The notes under the pieces are model-generated. The model saw nothing but the letters and a program-made list of their open reading frames with translations, made no database searches and was not told where the DNA came from. A stretch of 64,000 nt of DNA from NCBI RefSeq assembly GCF_002949735.1, contig NZ_CP026681.1, forward strand, positions 6,448,501 to 6,512,500, given 5' to 3'. Position numbers and translations under genes: made by a program. Positions 16,853-26,224 of the stretch are shown here, in pieces (within the stretch, counting starts at the first letter, position 1; each line of letters starts with the position of its first letter). The stretch is from Nostoc sp. 'Peltigera membranacea cyanobiont' N6 (GTDB taxonomy: Bacteria > Cyanobacteriota > Cyanobacteriia > Cyanobacteriales > Nostocaceae).

Positions 16853-17385
16853 AGGTGATCGAGCGGATAGGGGATGTTGCTGTTACCCATTTTGAAACCA
16901 GACTCTCAAGCATCAAGCTTGGTTTCCCATAGCGATGAGCCAGAGGCTTCAGCTAGATTTTTTCTATGTGGTAAACAGCATGTATCTTTGTCCTACTCTA
17001 GATGAAAATTTATTTTCAACAAAGTAGAAAAGTATCAATTCTAATTAAGGTTTACCCAACTTTCATTGCTAATTCCGTACAAGAGTATAAATAAACTATG
17101 TTTTGAATGCTAACTGCCAATTATCGTTAAGTAATTATGTAGAATACCTCCTACATTTATTTGCAGTTTTAAATTGTGAAATTTCTTGATGCTGATTACT
17201 TGTCTTTAATGTATACATAATTACTATACAAATCTTTTGGCTGTTTGCTAAAGGTGCTTCTTGCTGCTACGGAGCAGTTTCACTTGTGTGCAGCCTGTTA
17301 TTTCAGGACACGCTGGGCAGCATCAGGACTGATCGATCTGACTTTTCCCGTTAAGTCTCTCTAGCAAGCTGCTAACCCTCTCTAA
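16853..17385. other. Gene-free, A/T-rich upstream region
   Basis: About 530 bases upstream of DUF3038 with no convincing ORF. It contains imperfect GCAGC-rich palindromes near 17260-17330 but nothing I can name. Confidence 0.4.
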
Positions 17386-17507
17386 GGGACTTCCAAATAA
17401 AAAAATATCCAATTAACTCCTGTGGGGTGGGCGTCTCGCCCGCCCAGTCTATATGGCGGGCAAGATGCCCACCCTACAATATTGGATATTTATTTCTTGG
17501 AGTTCCC
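17386..17507. mobile_element. MITE, 122 bp, TAA target duplication (family C)
   Basis: Imperfect terminal inverted repeats of about 27 bp begin GGGACTTCCAA and end TTGGAGTTCCC. The centre is a GGTGGGCGTCTCGCCCGCC / GGCGGGCAAGATGCCCACC palindrome. TAA flanks it at 17383-17385 and 17508-17510. No coding capacity. It abuts the next MITE with only TAA between them. Confidence 0.8.
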
Positions 17508-17510
17508 TAA

Positions 17511-17672
17511 GAGGATGTTTTAAAAGTCCTCTGGTCGGTAGCAAAACGTTTTAGATCCCCCTAAATCCCCCTTAAGAAGGGGGACTTTTAGAGACTTTGC
17601 CCCATTTTTTACGGGTGTTTGGGGGATCAATAAGTGCCTAAAATTACAGCTAACCACTTTTAAAACATCCTC
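17511..17672. mobile_element. MITE, 162 bp, second copy of family A
   Basis: Perfect terminal inverted repeats GAGGATGTTTTAAAAGT / ACTTTTAAAACATCCTC, with TAA at 17508-17510 and 17673-17675. It shares the GTCGGTA.CAAAACGTTYTAGATCCCCC interior with the element at 8028-8180. The left TAA is also the right TAA of the family C element, so the pair is TAA-MITE-TAA-MITE-TAA. Confidence 0.85.
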
Positions 17673-18192
17673 TAAGAGACGCTACGCGAATACGAAGATC
17701 GTGCAATTTTAACTCGCCTCGTCACAGTACCTGGATGCCAATGGAAGTATTACGTCGATATTCTAAGTAACCGCCTAAACGAGCGATATCTACGATGGGC
17801 TACGCCTACGCAAACCAAGTGCCCAACTAACTGTTAACACCTTGGGTAGTTTTAGTAATTTGGCTTTTAAAACGTTAATTTGACAGGGATTGAGGACTTC
17901 AATAGCCGCAGAATTCTAAACTGCGGTTACGATCCGCGCGAACGAGAACTCCTTATGGCACAAAGAGTCAAAACTCACTTTGAGCGTTCCTACACTCGTC
18001 ACTAAAATAGGAACTAGAGACTGGGGACTGGAGATTGGGGATTGGAATCAGAATTATTCCCAACACTTAATCCCTAATTTATAAATCTGAGTCACGATCG
18101 AGTTAGCGGCTCTGCGCTAAAGTAAAAATATTGGGATCAAAATCTCTGGCAGTAAGTTCAATACACCACTAATCTTTACCACTGCGGCGATA
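17673..18192. other. Gene-free stretch after the MITE pair
   Basis: It holds a GGGCTACGCCTACGC dispersed repeat near 17798, a CCGCAG/CTGCGG hairpin near 17906-17926, and a GACTGGGGACTGGAGATTGGGGATTGG short-repeat tract near 18016-18042. A 16-codon ATG frame at 17955 has no features. Otherwise nothing is recognised. Confidence 0.4.
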
Positions 18193-18531
18193 ATGTCTCA
18201 AGAGTATAACGAATCACTCCAAATTCAAGAGATCACCAAACTCAAACCGAAACACTTTGCTGATTTAGTCAGATCGGCACAATTGATTTTCGACCCCACA
18301 GCAGGTGTTTCGGGAAGACATATAACAGTTGACTGGGAACAATTCGGAATTCCCCATGATGTGGCGGACAATCTCAGAAGCCTTGGTCAACAGTACCAAT
18401 ATGCATCTCCTCACATCCCTGTTGAAGTCATTTGGGGTCAATTAACTCCCGAAACTCGTATTTGGTTCGTTCAAAACAAAGATAGGTTGTGGCAGCTTGA
18501 AGAAGCTTTCCCAGCCCTTGATGAAGATTAA
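18193..18531 (+). CDS. Conserved cyanobacterial protein of unknown function
   Basis: 112 aa, soluble, acidic, with the ATG at 18193. It has LKPKHFADLVRSAQLIFDPTAG near the N-terminus and ends in an acidic tail (EEAFPALDED). I do not recognise a named family. No close neighbour is on the same strand, so it is probably monocistronic. Confidence 0.7.
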   Translation: MSQEYNESLQIQEITKLKPKHFADLVRSAQLIFDPTAGVSGRHITVDWEQFGIPHDVADNLRSLGQQYQYASPHIPVEVIWGQLTPETRIWFVQNKDRLWQLEEAFPALDED

Positions 18532-18712
18532 ACGGCTGAACCATTAGAAAGGAATATAAATTATTTGTAGGGGCAGAATAATCGTTGTGCCCCTATCCTG
18601 TCTCTATAGCGATTCTTGTGTAAGTTGATTTATGCGATGGCGCAAGCGACCGCCGTAGGCGATCGCGTTAGCTTAAGTACATAAGTTAAATTAATAAAAA
18701 AGCTTTCTATTG

Positions 18713-19897
18713 ATGAATCAAAGCCTAAGTGTTGCTTCCAGCCTGGAAGAACACACTCATAAAAATCCTGTTGTTACCAAACAACAGCTATTTACGAAGC
18801 AACTAATTGTCCTTGTCTTAGAAATACTTCTAGCATTACCTCTGGGTTTACTCCTCGCCAAGTTCCAAATTGGTAGAATTGCCTGGATATTTGGCGGCAT
18901 TGCTGCTGGTACAGTAGTTATTCAAGGGTGCCGAATTTTTTATCAATATTCTCCCCAACCTAACCGCACTGCGAGAAAAGTGGGAATGGCACTTGTAGGT
19001 TTAACTGTCGGTGCTTCCAATACCCACGGTAATCTAGCTAGTATTGCTTCTAGTATTCCCATATTTATTTTTCTGACCTTGTTTCTGCTGCTGAGTGGAA
19101 CCTGTATTGGTTATATTTACGCCCGCCTCAGTAAAACCAACCTATTGACAGCAATGCTGGCGACAGTTCCTGGTGGTGTCGGAATTATGGCTGCGATCGC
19201 AGCTGATTACAATAAAAATGTCAGCTTAGTTGCTCTAGTTCAGGCGATTCGCGTCACTTCAGTAGTTGTTTTGATTCCCTTCATCGCTAGGACATCAGCT
19301 GGTAATTACTATCCCCAACCACTCCCAATCAACGGCGTTTGGCTCAATCTCGATCCATCTCAACTAGAATTACTCTTGTTAGTACTCCTAATCACTGGAT
19401 TAGTAGTTTATCCAGCTATATTATTTAAAATTCCCGCCGGCGATTTCTTTGGTGCATTGTTGATTGGTATGGGGTTTAATCCTTTGCTACATTGGCTGCC
19501 TTTTGTGGGCGATATTAGTTTTAGTCCGCCGCCAATAATAAACTTATTGGGTCAAATGCTTCTGGGAATTACCATTGGTGAATATTGGGGAGACAAACCC
19601 AACTTTAAGAAGCGGACTGTCGGCTATGCCTTGATGTCTGTAGGAATGACTCTCATCGCCGGAGCGATCGCTGCTATACTTGCCATGCAATTAACTTCTT
19701 GGGACTGGTTAACCTGTCTCTTAGTCACAGCACCAGGAGGATCGGCAGAAATGATTTTGGTTTCCCTGGCATTAAATCATAATGTTGAAATTGTCACAAC
19801 TGGTCATTTAGTGCGGTTGATTGCGATTAATAGTTCCCTACCTCTTTGGGTTTTTTTGTTTCGCCATCTAGATGAGCAAGTTTCTGAACCAGTTTAA
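18713..19897 (+). CDS. AbrB-family membrane protein (duplicated AbrB permease domain)
   Basis: 394 aa from ATG 18713; the TTG just before it is a weaker start. About ten hydrophobic helices form two related halves, each with a GG-containing segment (TVPGGVGIMAAIAADYN about 155 and TAPGGSAEMILVSLALNH about 345). That duplicated [T/V]xPGG pattern identifies the membrane AbrB family, often misnamed ammonia monooxygenase. The substrate is not established. It is unrelated to the DNA-binding AbrB fold despite the name. A tandem TGACAAA-type repeat follows. Confidence 0.85.
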   Translation: MNQSLSVASSLEEHTHKNPVVTKQQLFTKQLIVLVLEILLALPLGLLLAKFQIGRIAWIFGGIAAGTVVIQGCRIFYQYSPQPNRTARKVGMALVGLTVGASNTHGNLASIASSIPIFIFLTLFLLLSGTCIGYIYARLSKTNLLTAMLATVPGGVGIMAAIAADYNKNVSLVALVQAIRVTSVVVLIPFIARTSAGNYYPQPLPINGVWLNLDPSQLELLLLVLLITGLVVYPAILFKIPAGDFFGALLIGMGFNPLLHWLPFVGDISFSPPPIINLLGQMLLGITIGEYWGDKPNFKKRTVGYALMSVGMTLIAGAIAAILAMQLTSWDWLTCLLVTAPGGSAEMILVSLALNHNVEIVTTGHLVRLIAINSSLPLWVFLFRHLDEQVSEPV

Positions 19898-19931
19898 TTG
19901 ATGAAGGTATTGGTAATGGGGCATTAGTTTT

Positions 19932-19973
19932 TGACAAATGACAAATGACTAATGACTAATGACAAATGACAAA
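19932..19973. repeat. STRR heptamer array TGACAAA/TGACTAA x6
   Basis: Six 7-bp units: TGACAAA twice, TGACTAA twice, TGACAAA twice. It is one of several heptamer STRRs in this window and lies between two genes on the plus strand. Confidence 0.9.
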
Positions 19974-20034
19974 GATGCAACTTGAATGCTGATTAGCTTA
20001 TCCTTTTGTTATCCAAACACTAAGGATGCTTTAG

Positions 20035-20850
20035 ATGGTTGCCCAAATCCAAGAACTTGAAGCGCAGCACTGGGTTAAAACTCGTTCTTCCCTCGACCCT
20101 AGCGAATCGACTTTCCTGATTTGGAAAGGTAAGATTTATGCCTTTATCCCTGGCGAGAAAAGACAACTCCTGTTCAAGATGCTGGGATTGAGTGTTAGCC
20201 GATGTATTCCCACAGCAGAGGGTAGCTGGGATTTTACTTCTAGAGAACTGACTTACTACCTCAATCCAAAAACAGATGAAGTCTTACGCAAATGGGAGAA
20301 TCCTTGGACAGGCGAGACAGTTCCGGTAATTCACGTCGCCAATAATCCCGTGCAGGGTAGGTTTGAGGGAAATTTTCCCGCACAAGTAGATGGTGACAGT
20401 ACAACCTTCGTTTTTGATATATTTCCCTATTACCCCAATCCCTTAGCAGACGATCGCAAATTTGCCGAATACAGCCCAAATCCAATTTATCAGGCGGCAG
20501 AATTGTTTAAATTAACTGTGCCAACCGCAGATTTATTTAACACAGCGCTTCAGTCAGTTTCTGAACTCAAACTGAGTTGGGATCGGATTGGTCAATGGCT
20601 TCCTTGGATGAAAATGGGCGATCGCCCCGGTCAACTTATCTATAGTGCTGTTGGCAGCAAAGTCAATGGTTTAACAGAACTGCCCCCACTGCTGCAAGAC
20701 GAAATTAATAACCGTATTCCTCTATATAAACAAGCCCCAAAAGCATTAAGCGATGGGGAAGATATGACTTCCTGGTTATACTTTCAAAAGCACTTTCAGT
20801 CTTATTTAGCTGGTGAAATCTTCCCGCTTCCCCAAGCAGAAGAATTTTGA
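20035..20850 (+). CDS. DUF1838 family protein
   Basis: 271 aa, soluble. DUF1838-like features include a start near SLDPSESTFLIWKGKIYAFIPGEK, then LFKMLGLSVSRC, WENPWTGETVPVIHVANNPVQG, and a late MTSWLYFQKHF. The family is found in cyanobacteria and proteobacteria and has no assigned reaction. The ATG at 20035 is the first in frame. It stands alone. Confidence 0.85.
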   Translation: MVAQIQELEAQHWVKTRSSLDPSESTFLIWKGKIYAFIPGEKRQLLFKMLGLSVSRCIPTAEGSWDFTSRELTYYLNPKTDEVLRKWENPWTGETVPVIHVANNPVQGRFEGNFPAQVDGDSTTFVFDIFPYYPNPLADDRKFAEYSPNPIYQAAELFKLTVPTADLFNTALQSVSELKLSWDRIGQWLPWMKMGDRPGQLIYSAVGSKVNGLTELPPLLQDEINNRIPLYKQAPKALSDGEDMTSWLYFQKHFQSYLAGEIFPLPQAEEF

Positions 20851-21034
20851 TCGAAGAGGCAGGGGGCAGTTCTTGCGGCTAGCAGGGGAAAAAGATACTG
20901 GAATTACCCTGCAAAAAGAGTTTCAGCAGCCCTAAATTTATGTATGGGGTTCTGCCCCCTGCCCCTTTGTGGAAACAACAAAGAACGCATCCTGCTCAAC
21001 GAGACGCACTCGCGTTCGCTAATGCAAAACTTAA

Positions 21035-21370
21035 TTACGTTAGCGACGCAGAAGCCGCAGAGAACACAGACAGAAGAACCGAAATGTTTAACTCAACTAT
21101 AATTTCATTTGTGCAGTAGAAGAATTGAAGTATTCCATTGCCAAATTTAGTGTTTAAGTTTTGCGGAAGCTCGTCTAGATTAAGCTGGAGAAATAATTGT
21201 ATCGGCTTACCGCAGTTTGGACAACAAGGCCATTCTTCATCCGCATTTAGCCAAGGTTTACCACCAAACTTTGATACAGTTAAATCTCCATCACCTTCTT
21301 GAACGATTGGTTTCCAAGCTAAACGCTTAACGCCGCTAAGTTTTTTTTTAAGCTGTTCTAATTTACTCAA
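21035..21370 (-). pseudogene. Truncated DUF1963 (YwqG-like) fragment
   Basis: The first 85 residues (LAWKPIVQEGDGDLTVSKFGG, PWLNADEEWPCCPNCGKPIQLFLQL, LQFFYCTN) match the start of DUF1963/YwqG proteins, which are usually well over 200 aa. After FYCTN the sequence becomes unrelated and stops at 111 aa. The only start is TTG 21370, which overlaps the glutaminase stop. Dispersed repeats lie just beyond the break. It is best read as a broken gene left behind glsA. Confidence 0.7.
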
Positions 21371-22346
21371 ATTTCACCTCTTGACCTGAACAATCAAATA
21401 GATGTAAACCTAACCGTTGGGAAAGTTCTTCACATACTTTCACCCCCCGCACACTGTTACCACGCACATCCAACAGGGGCGAAAAAACTCCGATGCCCAT
21501 CTTATTAGGTACAACGGCAATAATCCCACCACAAATGCCACTTTTCGCCGGAATCCCAATTTTATAAGCCCACTCACCTGCAAAGTTGTACATCCCACAG
21601 GTATACATCACACTCAGAATATCTTTGATGTAACGCTTGTCTACTGCCTGTTCTTTGGTAATGGGGTTCATACCTTTGTTAGCCAGGGTAGCCGCCATCA
21701 CTGCTAAATCTTGGCAATTCACTATCACAGCACACTGCTGGAAATAAAGATCCAACGACTCTTCAATATTCCGGTCAATCATGCCAAAGTTGAGCATCAG
21801 ATGCGCCATTGCGCGGTTGCGATGTCCGGTACTGCGTTCTGAGGTAAAAACTGAAATGTCAACGAATACATCGCGGCCAATATATCGCTTGAACATATCC
21901 AGCGTTCGGTTAAGACGTTCCGTTGGGCCAGAACCTTTAATTAAGCTGGTGGTTGCGATCGCTCCAGCGTTTACCATTGGATTATAAGGTCGCTTCGATT
22001 GCTCATCCAAAACAATCGCGTTGAATGCATCCCCTGTTGGTTCCACGCCAACTCTAGTTAAAACATAATCCAGTCCATGATCTTCTAAGGCAAGTCCATA
22101 AGCAAAGACTTTGGAAATAGACTGAATGGTAAAGAGTTGGTCATAATCGCCAACTTTGTAAATCTGACCATCTACTGTGACAATGCAAATACTGAACAAA
22201 TCCGGGTTTGCCTTCGCCAGTTCTGGAATATATTTAGCTACTGTACCCTCTTGCAGTAACTTGTACTGGGAATGCAATTCCTTAAGAACAGCTAATAATG
22301 GCGATGAATCTATTTCTAAATCTCTTTGATTTACTTGGCTTGTCAT
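21363..22346 (-). CDS. glsA: Glutaminase A
   Basis: It hydrolyses L-glutamine to glutamate and ammonia in the cytoplasm. A serine-dependent beta-lactamase-like fold: the catalytic SxxK is S-I-S-K in TIQSISKVFAYG. Other family marks are YNPMVNAGAIA, SERSTGHRNRA, and SGICGGI near the C-terminus. ATG 22346 gives 327 aa; an upstream GTG at 22376 would add ten residues but lacks a ribosome site. A broken YwqG-like gene overlaps its stop. Cyanobacteria assimilate nitrogen through glutamine, so this enzyme links to nitrogen recycling. Confidence 0.93.
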   Translation of the reverse strand: MTSQVNQRDLEIDSSPLLAVLKELHSQYKLLQEGTVAKYIPELAKANPDLFSICIVTVDGQIYKVGDYDQLFTIQSISKVFAYGLALEDHGLDYVLTRVGVEPTGDAFNAIVLDEQSKRPYNPMVNAGAIATTSLIKGSGPTERLNRTLDMFKRYIGRDVFVDISVFTSERSTGHRNRAMAHLMLNFGMIDRNIEESLDLYFQQCAVIVNCQDLAVMAATLANKGMNPITKEQAVDKRYIKDILSVMYTCGMYNFAGEWAYKIGIPAKSGICGGIIAVVPNKMGIGVFSPLLDVRGNSVRGVKVCEELSQRLGLHLFDCSGQEVKFE

Positions 22347-23265
22347 CAGACTGATAGTATTCTCCAAAATACTCACTATATATAGTAGGGGTGCAGCCGT
22401 ACATACTTACAACCACAAAGATTTTGTCAAAGACAGCTTGCTGTCAAAAATCATCCTTGAGCAATTACTGAGGTTTCTAAGATTAAGTTGTTATTTTTAA
22501 CACACCAAATGTTTTTTGTGCAAGCGATCGCGAAGATTTATTAATTTTTCCATCGTTAATCACAAAAAATATTAGGTTGAGTATATTTCTTTATTTTATA
22601 CTCAGTAACACTGATACTATTAGTTGTATTTAGTACTTGTATCCGTTTAGTCATTGGGAATAAAAGTCATCATTAATCTAAGTAGAAGAAACATCTTAAA
22701 CTCAAACTAATTTGCCTAATTATTTCAGATGTAACTCTTATCACGACTTATTCATAGGGAAATCTAAATATTTAATTAAATAAGTGATTTTAAGTATTTA
22801 TGCCGATGCTATTTAATTGAGGTTATATTATCTTCTTATAGGAAATAGCGAGATAAATGTAATATAGAATACACGCATAGTTGCGAGCCTTTAGAGGAGA
22901 AATCAATAGGGTATCGTTGCTTCGGCTTGAAATAAGCGTAAAGTTTTTTGAAGAAATTTTCGACTTGCATAAAAAAGCGTTACATAGCCAAAGTCCGCCC
23001 TTGAGAAAGGTTTCACCCTTAAATTTGGAACTTTAATTTGATTAGGCTGTCGATAATTACGCTAAAACCCTGATCCCCAAGCTAAAAGGTTCGTGTTAGT
23101 CTGTTGCAGTTATAAAGAACAAACTGTTGCAGTTATAAAGAACAAAGTGAAAACGGAACGAGTTCGAGTTTTTCAGAAGGGAAGTAACTTTCAACTAATT
23201 CACTAGTAGAAAAATCCCGCAATTTATAAAACTTAAGTTCTACAGTCGCTTTCAAAAACGGACGC
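22347..23265. other. Long divergent intergenic region
   Basis: About 900 A/T-rich bases separate glsA (leftward) and the RlpA gene (rightward). It includes a perfect 2 x 23 bp tandem repeat (23101-23146) about 120 bp before the RlpA start. No ORF or RNA that I recognise. Confidence 0.5.
23101..23146. repeat. Perfect 2 x 23 bp tandem repeat upstream of the RlpA gene
   Basis: Two identical adjacent 23-bp units beginning CTGTTGCAGTTATAAAG. The period is about two helical turns, so both copies face the same side of DNA, as expected for paired regulator sites. This is suggestive only. Confidence 0.85.
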
Positions 23266-24369
23266 ATGAATCAAAGACATTTGTGGATTATTGTTGCCCT
23301 GTCTATGGCTGTTTTGGGCATACCTTCAGTCGGTTGTACTCAAACCACCACTCAAACCACCAAGGGAAATGCGCTAGCTTCCCAAAAATCACCTAACCCT
23401 GAGGTGGTTAAGGTGGGAGAGTACCAATCCAGAGCAGGGAAACAAACCTTGGATGCTGCGATCGCAGAAATTCATCCTCACAACATTAGAGGACGTAAGG
23501 CGGCAACCCTTTTTATCCGAAATATACCTGTTCTCACCTTTTTGAGTTCTGTATCAAATACGAATCTTGAAACTAAAAAAGTTGGTTCAATGGTCAATAC
23601 TGGGGGCGTACAATCGTACGCCCTTATTGCTAGCAATTCATCAAATACATTGAATACTGGCAACTTAACAGATGTGAGTAACCAGATTAGCTCCGATGAC
23701 AATGACCCGGTTCAGATAGCTGGTGTAATAGCAGCCAAGATCAACCAGTTGAATCGGGAAAATGTTGACGGCAGTAAGATTACCGTCAGTTGGAAAGCAG
23801 GGGAAAAATCTAATGCCAATCAAGCGCAAAACAAAAGCGCTCCCCCCCAGCAAGATGGCGATCGCTATGTAATCAAAATTAATGGCGAAGAATTGGTCGA
23901 AATTAACGAAGGTACACGACTAGCAGGTTCCACCAACAATCTGGCGCAAGATGCATTGCAAGCAACCAATCGCCTACGGAGACTACTAGGCAATGCCTCT
24001 CCCCTAAAAGAAATTGCGAATTTACCAGTATCAATACCAAAGCTACCCCGGCAAATTGCCGTCGGAATAGTGCAAGCCACCTTGAGAGGCATGGCTTCTT
24101 ATTATGGCTATGACGGTTCTGGTACTCGTACTGCTAGCGGTCAGAGATTCAACCCAGAAGAAATGACTGCCGCCCATCGCAGTTTACCCTTTGGTACGCA
24201 AGTGCGTGTAACCAACACGCGTAATGGTCGTTCTGTAGTGCTGCGGATTAATGACCGAGGCCCATACGTTCGGGGTCGAATCATTGACGTATCTGCTGGC
24301 GCGGCTCGGATTTTAGGAATGATGGGCAGTGGCGTTGCACCAGTACATATTGAAGTCTTAGGGAAATAA
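23266..24369 (+). CDS. RlpA-like septal/cell-wall protein with DPBB domain
   Basis: 367 aa. The N-terminus is a signal peptide ending in a Cys (PSVGCTQ), so it may be a lipoprotein. Residues 275-367 form the double-psi beta-barrel of RlpA: GMASYYGYDGSGTRTASGQRF, AHRSLPFGTQVRVTN, and INDRGPYVRGRIIDVS with the catalytic-type Asp. Such proteins cleave naked glycan strands at septa in other bacteria. No SPOR domain is seen. Residues around 113-120 are encoded by a palindromic intergenic-type repeat (23604-23623) that stays in frame. ATG 23266 is used. Confidence 0.88.
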   Translation: MNQRHLWIIVALSMAVLGIPSVGCTQTTTQTTKGNALASQKSPNPEVVKVGEYQSRAGKQTLDAAIAEIHPHNIRGRKAATLFIRNIPVLTFLSSVSNTNLETKKVGSMVNTGGVQSYALIASNSSNTLNTGNLTDVSNQISSDDNDPVQIAGVIAAKINQLNRENVDGSKITVSWKAGEKSNANQAQNKSAPPQQDGDRYVIKINGEELVEINEGTRLAGSTNNLAQDALQATNRLRRLLGNASPLKEIANLPVSIPKLPRQIAVGIVQATLRGMASYYGYDGSGTRTASGQRFNPEEMTAAHRSLPFGTQVRVTNTRNGRSVVLRINDRGPYVRGRIIDVSAGAARILGMMGSGVAPVHIEVLGK

Positions 24370-24373
24370 TTAT

Positions 24374-24534
24374 TGGGGACTGGGGACTGGTGACTGAGAC
24401 TTTGTAGAGAAGGAAGAATTATTAAAAAAGTCTCTCATTTTTCTATCCCCAGTCCCTAATCCCCAATCCCCAATCCCTAATACCCAATCCCCAATCCCTA
24501 ATCCCCAATCCCCAATCCCAATCCCCAGTTCCGT
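24374..24534. repeat. STRR tract with inverted halves
   Basis: GGGGACT units at 24374-24391 face a long CCCAGTC/CCCAATC/CCTAATC heptamer tract at about 24447-24534. The two halves are complementary, so a transcript could form a long hairpin after the RlpA gene. The open frames through it are artefacts of the 7-bp period. Confidence 0.85.
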
Positions 24535-24625
24535 ATCACTTAATTCCCCTAGTTCAATCAACTCTTCCCTCTATTTCAGATATAAACTAGCGGGGGAGGG
24601 ATCGATAAGAACTAGGGGTATTTTT

Positions 24626-26224
24626 GTGCGCCTGCTGACAACAGTCGCAGCTTTACGCTGCTATTTAACTAAACGCTGCTCAGAAAACGCGGTTACTGAG
24701 GATCTAAGACTAGATGAGATGACTGGCTGGTATCAAACGGCAGTCGGTCTAGTGCCAACGATGGGGAATTTGCATCAAGGGCATTTAAGCTTGATCCAAC
24801 GGGCACGGCAAGAAAATTCTACGGTGATTGTGAGTATTTTTGTCAATCCCCTGCAATTTGCTCCCAATGAGGATTATCAACGCTACCCCCGCACTTTAGA
24901 GCAAGACCAACAACTTTGCGAAGAAGCTGGGGTAGATGCCATTTTTGCACCGAGTCCTGAAGAGATGGCAGTTCCCCATAAGAGTATACAAGAATCAAAG
25001 GTTACACAAATTATACCACCATCTGCTATGATGACAGGCTTGTGTGGTCGTTCTCGGCTGGGTCACTTTCAAGGTGTCGCTACGATTGTTGCCAAGCTTC
25101 TCAACTTGGTACAGCCTGACCGTGCCTACTTTGGTCAAAAGGATGGTCAGCAACTAGCAATTATTAAACGCTTAGTAGCTGACTTGAATTTGCCAGTAGA
25201 AATTGTTGGTTGTCCAACAGTGCGAGAAGCGTCGGGTCTTGCCTTCAGTTCTCGCAATCAATATTTGACTGCAACGGCAAAAGAGCAAGCGGCTGCATTA
25301 TATCGCGGCTTGCAACGGGCTGAAACTGCGTTTCGGGCAGGCGATCGCAATAGCAACAAGTTGATAGCAGTGGTACAGCAAGAAGTGGCAATGGTCAACA
25401 CAATTTTAGTGGAATATATTGAATTAGTTGAACCGACTACGTTGATGTCTTTAGAAAAAGTTGAGGAGGAAGGAATGTTGGCGATCGCAGCTCGTCTTGG
25501 TGCTACACGTTTGATTGACAATACGATATTGCGCGATCGTCAACCCATTATCGCCATTGATGGCCCAGCTGGTGCTGGAAAATCCACAGTGGCGCGACAA
25601 GTGGCAGCAAACCTGGGTTTAGTCTATTTAGATACAGGAGCAATGTACCGTGCTGTCACTTGGTTAGTATTGGAAAAAGGGATTGCTATTGATGATGAGT
25701 GTGCGATCGCTGAATTAACTAATCAGTCTAAAATTGAACTTACTCCTAACCAGGATTTACAATCATCCGTGCGGGTTTGGATTAATGGTACTGATGTTAC
25801 CCAGGTAATTCGCACCACTGAGGTAACATCTCTTGTATCTGCGATCGCAGCCCAAAGCGCTGTCCGTCAAGCACTGGTTAAACAACAGCAAAGCTGGGGT
25901 CAAAAAGGTGGTTTAGTCGCTGAAGGACGAGACATCGGTACTCACGTGTTCCCCGATGCCGAAGTAAAAATCTTCTTAACCGCTTCTGTGGGCGAACGCG
26001 CCCGTCGCCGCCAGCAAGACTTTAATAAACAAGGTCAATCCGAAATCAATTTAGAGCAACTGGAACGGGATATTGCCGAACGTGACTGGAAAGATAGTAC
26101 GCGCAAAGTTTCACCTTTGCAAAAAGCGGCGGATGCGATCGAAGTTCAAACCGATGGTTTGGATGTGTCTGAAGTCACTGCACAAATTGTTAACTATTAC
26201 CAGCAGCGTTTATCTCAGTGGTAA
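24626..26224 (+). CDS. panC/cmk: Bifunctional pantoate--beta-alanine ligase / cytidylate kinase
   Basis: 532 aa fusion typical of cyanobacteria. The PanC half (1-300) makes pantothenate from pantoate, beta-alanine and ATP; VPTMGNLHQGHLSLI and FVNPLQFAPNEDYQRYPR are its nucleotide and pantoate motifs, and YFGQKDGQQ follows. The Cmk half (about 308-532) phosphorylates CMP; IDGPAGAGKSTVA is its Walker A, YLDTGAMYRA and EGRDIGTHVFPDA its substrate loops. The start is GTG 24626 (MRLLTTVAAL). Both domains look complete. Alone on its transcript as far as I can see. Confidence 0.96.
   Translation: MRLLTTVAALRCYLTKRCSENAVTEDLRLDEMTGWYQTAVGLVPTMGNLHQGHLSLIQRARQENSTVIVSIFVNPLQFAPNEDYQRYPRTLEQDQQLCEEAGVDAIFAPSPEEMAVPHKSIQESKVTQIIPPSAMMTGLCGRSRLGHFQGVATIVAKLLNLVQPDRAYFGQKDGQQLAIIKRLVADLNLPVEIVGCPTVREASGLAFSSRNQYLTATAKEQAAALYRGLQRAETAFRAGDRNSNKLIAVVQQEVAMVNTILVEYIELVEPTTLMSLEKVEEEGMLAIAARLGATRLIDNTILRDRQPIIAIDGPAGAGKSTVARQVAANLGLVYLDTGAMYRAVTWLVLEKGIAIDDECAIAELTNQSKIELTPNQDLQSSVRVWINGTDVTQVIRTTEVTSLVSAIAAQSAVRQALVKQQQSWGQKGGLVAEGRDIGTHVFPDAEVKIFLTASVGERARRRQQDFNKQGQSEINLEQLERDIAERDWKDSTRKVSPLQKAADAIEVQTDGLDVSEVTAQIVNYYQQRLSQW

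Noticed and set aside
24370..24561. 63-codon frame on the minus strand reading (GIGDWGL)n
   Set aside because: It is made of the STRR heptamers, whose period with three-frame cycling leaves long open frames. It has no ribosome site or family.
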